Shown here one piece after another: positions 57,640-64,000 of a stretch of DNA of 64,000 bases (the first letter of the stretch is position 1; every line of letters begins with the position of its first letter). The notes below the pieces were generated by a model, which had not been told where the DNA came from, made no database searches, and saw only the letters and a list, made by a program, of their open reading frames with translations. The stretch is from Caprella mutica (taxonomy: Eukaryota > Arthropoda > Malacostraca > Amphipoda > Caprellidae), in NCBI GenBank assembly GCA_947561585.1, contig CANNZV010002510.1, positions 1 through 64,000 of the forward strand, given 5' to 3'. The position numbers were made by a program, and so were the translations under genes.

Positions 57640-58700
57640 TTCCATGAAAAATTCGTCCACGGAAAATTCGTCTTCGGAAAATTCTTCTACGGAAAATTCG
57701 TCCATTAAACGCAAAATAATTAATTTAAATGGAACAAAATGTTATGATAAATGTTTTGGTATAAAGTAATTTAGTGTATGTAGGTGATAGTACATAATTA
57801 ATCCACTTTGTTGTATCCATTACAAAGTTTGTTGTACTGCAAAATTCATTATTGTAAAAAACATCATTAAGATTGATAGATATATAATAATTTTATGAAC
57901 TTAAATTAAGATAAAATGTTTGGTGCCTTAGCGTTCTTAACACCTGAAGATGTTTTTGGCGTTAATGATATTTTATGCGATGGATGATGCAAATTGAGTT
58001 TTTTTTAACTCTTTGAAGCTACGTACATTGGATCAAAAAACTGGGAAGACGAAACCAACGTGAAAACCCGTTATATCCAGTTGAATTTTGGAATTTTCAA
58101 GAAAGAGCATCCTTATATTTGGTGGTGTAAGAGTTAACCCTAACTAAAAAAATTCAAACAAAGAGAGATGGCACACAGCGTAAAAGGCCAAAATATCGAG
58201 ACATTGTCGAACAAATATAAAGCTAGTATTGCAATGCACTCCGAATGAAACATAAATTTTTTGACAAATATAGCATTGCTGAAATATCCAGCTATTCAAT
58301 TTCAATATTTGTTTAAGTTATCTTTTCTTTTTCTTTATTAATTATAAATAGCATAATAAATTAGCTACATATAATGAATTTTTTTATCAACAGTTATAAC
58401 TGCTGAATATGTGTGTTATTTTCATCTAACCAGATTTTATGCGACTGCAATTATCTCTTTCATATATTGTTAACACTCAATAATGTCTTTCTTTCTATTC
58501 CAAATTTAAGAGAACTGACGAATTTTCAGTGGACTAATTCTCCGTGGACGAATTTTCCGTGGACGAATTTTCCGATGACGAATTTTCCGTGAACGAATTT
58601 TCCATGGACGAATTTTCCGTGGACGAATTTTCCGATGACGAATTTTCCGTGAACGAATTTTCCATGGACGAATTTTCCGTGGACGAATTTTTTTTCGTTC
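57640..58700. mobile_element. Second element bounded by inverted minisatellite ends
   Basis: Left end: four to five units of GGAAAATTCGTCCAC (57640-57706). Right end: about 12 units of the inverse, GGACGAATTTTCCGT (58515-58700), in a higher-order order of four types. The 800 bp between are AT-rich and non-coding. Same design as 5517-6812 and 24302-24915, with unrelated sequences. Confidence 0.65.
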
Positions 58701-58714
58701 AAAAGTTGTATTCA

Positions 58715-59050
58715 ACCAAATGACTGAATGTGGTGGGTCGATTGGTCCTTATCGAGGAACCATTTGGTAAGATTTTGGGAGTGATCATGATTAAAGGTCA
58801 AGGTAAATGTTAGGTAACTCAAAAATAATTCAACTAAATTGCCTGAATTAATTTTAGTAGGACGATTGGTCAATAGGTATTCAGGAGCGACTTAGTTAGA
58901 TTTTGGGAGCGATCGGATCAAAGTCATTTATAATTTAATAAGTCAAAAAGCATTCAATCAAATTTGTCTGACGTACATTTGGTGGGACGATTGGTCAGTC
59001 TCCAGGGACAATTTCATCAGATTTGGGAAGCGAATGTGTAAAAAGTCTAG
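58715..59050. repeat. TGACC-type interspersed repeat
   Basis: Three sub-units with GGGACGATTGGTC, TTTGGGAGCGATC and AAGTATTCAACC-like words, on the same strand as 43985-44160. Confidence 0.6.
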
Positions 59051-59054
59051 GTCA

Positions 59055-59647
59055 ATTAAAGGTCCCCTCCAAGCAACTTTTTTTATTGCTTGAATCAACG
59101 AGGGTAATGTTTCTTATCATTTTACTGCAAACCCCATAAAATTTGATAGCATATTTTTAATTTTATATGCTTTTACAGATTTTTATAATCTAAACTCTAC
59201 AAAACCTACTTTACTTCCGACTTTCTAATTTTCAGTCTGAAGAAGAAGAATGTACACCATTTGTTTTGATTGTTAACTAGGTATTTGGTTTAATAATTCT
59301 ATTTATTATTAGTTTAAAGGTTCAAATTTGGATAAACTTATTATAGAAACGTTTATATACTATTAGAAACAATTAATATCTTAAATGAAGGCCAAAAACG
59401 CATTGTTAGTTTAAAAATCTAAAATTGAAATCAAAACAAAGAGTGTACAATCTTCTTTCTCAGCGTCAGGTTGGAGATTCGCTCGATTGTTGATCACAGA
59501 GTACTAAAAAACTTTAAAAGCAAATAATAACATATATACTGAACCGAATTGTATGCGGTTTGCGGAATAATGATCGTTGACCTTAGTTCTTTAATATTAT
59601 GTAATAAACTCATCTTTTTCCCGGAGCCTGGAGAGGACCTTTAAGGT
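59055..59647. mobile_element. TTAA-flanked MITE, about 590 bp
   Basis: Left end TTAAAGGTCCCCTCCAAGC, right end GGAGAGGACCTTTAA. The TTAA at both outer edges is the target typical of piggyBac-class elements (inference). A partial inverted relative is at 56771-57010 and a worn copy at 7070-7560. No coding frame. Confidence 0.75.
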
Positions 59648-59702
59648 CATTTAGGTATAACTCAACGCAAATTATTGGGAGGTCAAGGTCACCCTGATAA
59701 CA

Positions 59703-60336
59703 TATTGCACTATCGGCCCAACGTCAGTAAACGTTGGCAAAATAGAGGCACGATCGGGTATTGGCACGCCAGTGCTATTACAAACTGAGTCAATGCAATG
59801 AAAAGGACATTGGGCCAACGGTTGCCAAACAGTATTGGCACAATGAAGGAAAACATTGGTTAACCAGTATATTTATTATACTGATCTACCGGTTCTATTT
59901 TACAGTTATCGCCAGAAAATCAGAGAAGTTTGGTACAAACGATCTCTCCCTGAAAACATTGCACTATCGGGCCAACGTTGGTAAACGTTGGGAAAGTATG
60001 AAGGCACGATCGGGCATTAGCACGACGTCCCTACAAACAACGGTCTGTCGATTCGATGGAACAATCCATCGATTCGATATTCCAGGCAATCGAAAAGAAA
60101 TCGAATCGATATACGTTGTTTATAGGGCCACTGCTATTACACACTGGACCAATGCAATGAAAACGACATTGGGCCATCGGTTGCCAACCAGCACTGGCCC
60201 AATGAAGGAAAACATTGGTTAACCAATCCAGTGATTTTTTGATTTACCAGTATATTTATTATACCGATCTACCGGTTCTATTTGGTAGTTATCGACAAAC
60301 AATTAGAGAGGTTAGGTGTAAACAATCTCTCCCAAC
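59703..60336. repeat. Two direct copies of a GGGCCAACGTTGG-rich repeat
   Basis: Copy 1 (59703-59953) and copy 2 (59958-60336) share TTGCACTATCGGGCCAACGT, ATGCAATGAAAAGGACATTG, AAAACATTGGTTAACCAGTA and GATCTACCGGTTCTATTT. Copy 2 has a 99-bp insertion at 60029-60127. The open frame across both is not a gene. Confidence 0.8.
60029..60127. mobile_element. 99-bp mini-MITE nested in repeat copy 2
   Basis: Absent from copy 1 and thus a datable insertion. Ends CCCTACAAACAACG and its inverse CGTTGTTTATAGGG; inner TCGATTCGAT blocks are also inverted, so it folds over most of its length. Confidence 0.8.
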
Positions 60337-60591
60337 TTCAATCACAACGAATAACCAATTCATTATCCTCAATTAAGTATATATTTGAAATTGTAGACGT
60401 TTCTGGCAATTTAGTATAAATGGGCCTGTTATCCCTTCAATTAATAATTTAACACCATATATACTTCATTCACAAAAATAAGCTTGGCCGCTAGTTAATT
60501 CATATATTTAGTATGAAAAGTTATTTTTCCGTTTGAAATAATTATTCACATTGGAATTATACTTTCTATTCAATTTTACATATAAATATTA

Positions 60592-60801
60592 TTATTTGGT
60601 TAAAATAGCGTAGGTAATATAATATAGATTTGAGTTTAAATCGGCAATTGTTCTATTTTTCCCCTGATTTTGATCTGTGAAATGTATTTGTAGGACAATT
60701 TCTACATTGTTAGAAGTAACGGTGGTCTTCACGTATTCTGCTGAATAGCGTAATCTAATTAGTGCACCTCTTATTTGAAAATAGTGCTGGTCGTAGACAT
60801 G
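60592..60801 (-). CDS. Possible exon fragment cut by the LTR element
   Basis: From the LTR junction at 60801 a minus-strand frame of 69 codons runs to TAA at 60592. It has ordinary composition (HVYDQHYFQIRGALIRLRYS, YVKTTVTSNNVEIVLQIHFT), unlike the AT-noise frames around it. The alternation YVKTTVTSNNVEIVLQIHF could be beta strands, as in SEA-like extracellular domains, but that is a weak guess. If real, its 5' part would lie beyond the LTR element, outside the window. It may equally be a chance frame. Confidence 0.22.
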   Translation of the reverse strand, partial: HVYDQHYFQIRGALIRLRYSAEYVKTTVTSNNVEIVLQIHFTDQNQGKNRTIADLNSNLYYITYAILTK

Positions 60802-61710
60802 TGTGGTGACACTAATCACACTCTTCATTAAATTCTAGTTTACTCTTAGGTTCCAATATTTTCTTAGATTCTTGAATGTTCTAGAATGTTCTCTTTGTCC
60901 CTTTTTATGTTTAAACTAAAAGTAGGTATTTTTCATTTATTATTTGTATAGTTGCCTAGTATATTTATCTATGTTTAGTTTTAGAATAGTTTTATATTTA
61001 TGTTTTCCTTGTCACTTCATCTAATATTATAATTAATTAGGAATATAGAAATGGCCGGCATTGAGCTATGTGCCAAGTGCACGAGGTTACACTCGCAGTA
61101 TATAAAGCGGTGGCGTGCTTTAGCTTCCTCTTCTACTCCTCGAACTCAACAAGTCATGTTGCAGTTTTAGAGCGCTCCTCCACGGCGTCTACCAACCTAC
61201 GCAATGGGAGCTTACTTCTGCCTACAACTACGTACCTGCACTTTAGCAAACGGTAACAACCATAAATCTAGTGCAACTTCAAACCTACAGTAAACTACCT
61301 ACCTACCCATCAAGTCGAGAACTACTTACCTACCTAACTAACAACCTACTGACTTACTACGAATTACCAACTGGTAACTACGCTAACTAAAGATTGCAAC
61401 CTAACTTCTAGAATATTTCCATAATTATACTTTACTTCATACTAATAGTTATTTAATTAATTAATCATTTCTTGACTTAGCAATATTATTTATTGTGTAT
61501 TAAAATAATTATCATTTCTTATATAGGTATAGGTATTATTTCAATAATTAATAACTAAACTAATTTGTGTTTCATTAACCTTGGTTGGTACCTATAAACA
61601 ATAATTAAACTAAAAGCTATCAATCGAATCTCTCAATCTAATTTAACTAAATAATCAAACTAAATCGATCACAATAAATAATTAGCAAAATCCTATTAAA
61701 CTCACCATAA
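60802..61710 (+). repeat. 5' LTR, about 909 bp
   Basis: Starts TGTGGTGACAC. Contains a TATATAAAG box at 61099-61107 within GCAGTATATAAAGCGG, the likely U3 promoter. The 3' boundary is placed by the primer-site-like TGGTGACCC at 61712. A 62-codon frame here (61068-61256) is repeated in the 3' LTR and is not called as a gene. Confidence 0.85.
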
Positions 61711-61835
61711 TTGGTGACCCTCGCTGATCGAATACTCTACTACCAACCAAGTTTGATGAATCAATAATTACCTGCCTATTCATTAATATCTTTAAATTTA
61801 GCTTATTAAATTTCTTCTCAGTTAGTTATTTATTT

Positions 61836-62070
61836 ACCAGTGTTACACCTAGGTACCTAATTTTTTAGCTTAATTCTGCTAGCTACCTAGTGCATGTGTT
61901 ATACCTACCTAGTTTTTTTTTCAACTCATTTCTGCTAGCTAGCTACCTACTTACATTTTTAAACTCATTTCTGCTATAGCTACCTAACGATCAGTGTTAT
62001 ACCTACCTAGTTTTTCAGCCAATTTCTGCTAGCTACCTATTTATTTAACAGTATTATACCCACCTATAAC
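61836..62070. repeat. Degenerate 55-60 bp repeats in the LTR element interior
   Basis: Four units with TTATACCTACCTAGTTTTT and TTTCTGCTAGCTACCTA. Confidence 0.7.
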
Positions 62071-62491
62071 TATAGTTTCTTTAAATATTACGATTATCAG
62101 CTCTCATTTTCGCTACTCATTCATTTTATATTTGTGTCGATTCTTTCTCTTGTTAATTCATAACTGCTTAGTAAATTTAATTGTATTTAATTAAAATCAC
62201 TATTTTTTCATTTTTGCATCGTTCAATTTTTTATTGTTTAGCTAGACTATCTTATGGTATACCTACCTGATACCTCAAATTAGCGTTCTTTCCTAAAACC
62301 TATCTAACTATAGTTACGCTGCGACGTTCATTCTTAAAATTGAAGATTCAATAATTACCTTTTCAAATTGAATTAAATTTTGTTTATGCACTATATAGTT
62401 ATAATTTAATTTCCATTATATTTAATGCTTTTCTCCTTAATTTAAATTAAATATTTTTCTTATAAATTTAGAATAATTTTTTCTTGATAAG

Positions 62492-62755
62492 ATGGCTTCT
62501 ATTTTAATCTCTTCTGAGACTGTTGTTCATGTTCCTCAACCAATCTTGCCTCTCTCTGAATTTCGTTCTCATGTAGAATGGTTAATGCCTTCCACTCTTG
62601 GTTATAGGCTTGCATCTCCACCTATTATGATACCTAAGACTCCTCATAGGTTCAACTTGATGTCGTGTATCGCACATGATATGGACGCCAGGCACAACGT
62701 CCAACTCCTTTTGTTCTGTAATATTCTTCGTTGTGTTTTTTTTTCATTAGATTAA
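62492..62755 (+). CDS. Small ORF inside the LTR element (87 codons)
   Basis: Starts at ATG in GATGGCTTCT and is of ordinary composition until its end (MASILISSETVVHVPQPILP, ASPPIMIPKTPHRFN), then runs into a T-rich tract. It could be a relict of gag, but I see no zinc knuckle or other recognisable motif. Confidence 0.3.
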   Translation: MASILISSETVVHVPQPILPLSEFRSHVEWLMPSTLGYRLASPPIMIPKTPHRFNLMSCIAHDMDARHNVQLLLFCNILRCVFFSLD

Positions 62756-62879
62756 ATTTTTTTCTTTTTTTTTACTATTGCAATGGAAAAATATATTGCG
62801 CTTGTGATGCCCAGGGTCTCTCTCCTATTCTTGTTTGCTGATCGTCGCTGAGTTGATTGATTTTTTTTGTATCTTTTCA

Positions 62880-63125
62880 AAATGGTTGCGAAAACTCCAT
62901 TCGTATACTATTTTTTATCTCATCTCCACAAATTGGTTTCGAAAACTCCATTCGTATTCCATTTTGATCTCATCTCCACAATTTGGTTTCGAAAACTCCA
63001 TTCGTATTCCATTTTTCTCTCATCTCACAATTTGGTTTCGAAAACTCTATTCGTATTCCATTTTGCTCCCATCTCTTTACAAATTGGCTACGATAATTCA
63101 CCTTCGTATTCCAGTTTTCTCTCTT
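62880..63125. repeat. About five 50-60 bp repeats (GGTTTCGAAAACTCCATTCG)
   Basis: Each unit also has TATTCCATTTT and CTCATCTC. It lies near the 3' end of the LTR element's interior. Confidence 0.85.
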
Positions 63126-63342
63126 CTAATAATTGACTTTTAAAACTCATAGGAGTTTTCATGCATCTCCGATAATTAATTTATCGTTTAAACCCCACAG
63201 ATCATGAATATCTTCTCGTTAATTATTAGAAACTCTTACACTTCATAAGATGTTTGATCTAGATCACCGTTTTGTCTCTGATATTATTTTTTTCATATCG
63301 ATTTTTGCGACGACCTCTTCAGGTCTGGGGGCGCGGAGGCAA

Positions 63343-64000
63343 TGTGGTGACACTAATCACACTCTTCATTAAATTCTAGTTTACTCTTAGGTTCCAATAT
63401 TTTCTTAGATTCTTGAATGTTCTAGAATGTTCTCTTTGTCCCTTTTTATGTTTAAACTAAAAGTAGGTATTTTTCATTTATTATTTGTATAGTTGCCTAG
63501 TATATTTATCTATGTTTAGTTTTAGAATAGTTTTATATTTATGTTTTCCTTGTCACTTCATCTAATATTATAATTAATTAGGAATATAGAAATGGCCGGC
63601 ATTGAGCTATGTGCCAAGTGCACGAGGTTACACTCGCAGTATATAAAGCGGTGGCGTGCTTTAGCTTCCTCTTCTACTCCTCGAACTCAACAAGTCATGT
63701 TGCAGTTTTAGAGCGCTCCTCCACGGCGTCTACCAACCTACGCAATGGGAGCTTACTTCTGCCTACAACTACGTACCTGCACTTTAGCAAACGGTAACAA
63801 CCATAAATCTAGTGCAACTTCAAACCTACAGTAAACTACCTACCTACCCATCAAGTCGAGAACTACTTACCTACCTAACTAACAACCTACTGACTTACTA
63901 CGAATTACCAACTGGTAACTACGCTAACTAAAGATTGCAACCTAACTTCTAGAATATTTCCATAATTATACTTTACTTCATACTAATAGTTATTTAATTA
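63343..64000 (+). repeat. 3' LTR, cut by the window edge
   Basis: First 658 bp of the LTR, with the TATATAAAG box at 63640-63648. It appears identical to 60802-61459. Confidence 0.9.

Larger units (their letters stand above)
60802..64000 (+). mobile_element. Young non-autonomous LTR retrotransposon (runs off the window)
   Basis: Two direct repeats begin TGTGGTGACACTAATCAC at 60802 and 63343 and appear identical over the 658 bp that can be compared (offset 2541). The first ends near 61710, where TTGGTGACCC looks like a tRNA primer-binding site. Just before the second is a purine-rich tract (GGGGGCGCGGAGGCAA). The internal part is only about 1.6 kb and has no gag-pol, protease or reverse transcriptase motif, so it must be mobilised by another element. 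Confidence 0.88.

Noticed and set aside
59761..60222. 153-codon plus frame
   Set aside because: Runs over two repeat copies and the nested mini-MITE.

Overview
The window is AT-rich, repeat-laden eukaryotic DNA, most likely from an insect. It has GT-AG introns, a protein N-glycan fucosyltransferase of arthropod type, a secreted prohormone-like precursor, a Tc1/mariner-class transposon, several MITE families and an LTR element. A hemipteroid genome would fit, but the sequence alone does not prove the order of insect.

Layout. The left edge (1-2916) carries the last three coding exons of an alpha-1,3-fucosyltransferase (GT10) gene on the plus strand; its earlier exons lie outside the window. 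Positions 3.2-10.2 kb hold foldback MITEs, an element bounded by inverted minisatellites, and a nearly intact DD37D-type mariner with one in-frame stop. Around 10.26-10.64 kb is a GC-richer block with a TATA box and a strong splice donor, which looks like a promoter plus a non-coding first exon. From 11 to 48 kb no convincing protein-coding exon is visible. This stretch is dominated by more than a dozen unrelated minisatellite arrays (units of 12-53 bp), some with higher-order structure. A 6.1-6.5 kb direct segmental duplication (21126-27623 and 27624-33760) is embedded in it.

The second gene runs from 48430 to 53866. Seven coding exons join in frame to a 619-residue secreted precursor. It has a signal peptide, many basic cleavage sites, no cysteine in the first 513 residues, and ten cysteines in the last 106. 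A splice acceptor lies 48 nt upstream of its ATG, so at least one 5' non-coding exon must lie upstream. The 10.3-10.6 kb block is a candidate, and if correct the minisatellite desert would be one 37.7 kb intron. Transposon pieces and arrays also fill the introns inside the coding part.

The right end (54-64 kb) has CRE-containing repeats, further MITEs, a TTAA-flanked element, a second element with inverted minisatellite ends, a 99-bp mini-MITE nested in a duplicated repeat, and a young non-autonomous LTR retrotransposon. The 3' LTR of that element runs off the window and appears identical to the 5' LTR.

The two host genes have no evident functional link. The most unusual aspects are the density and variety of minisatellites, the repeated design of short elements ending in inverted minisatellites, the two MITE families sharing one central palindrome, and the repeats that carry perfect CRE sites near the prohormone gene.
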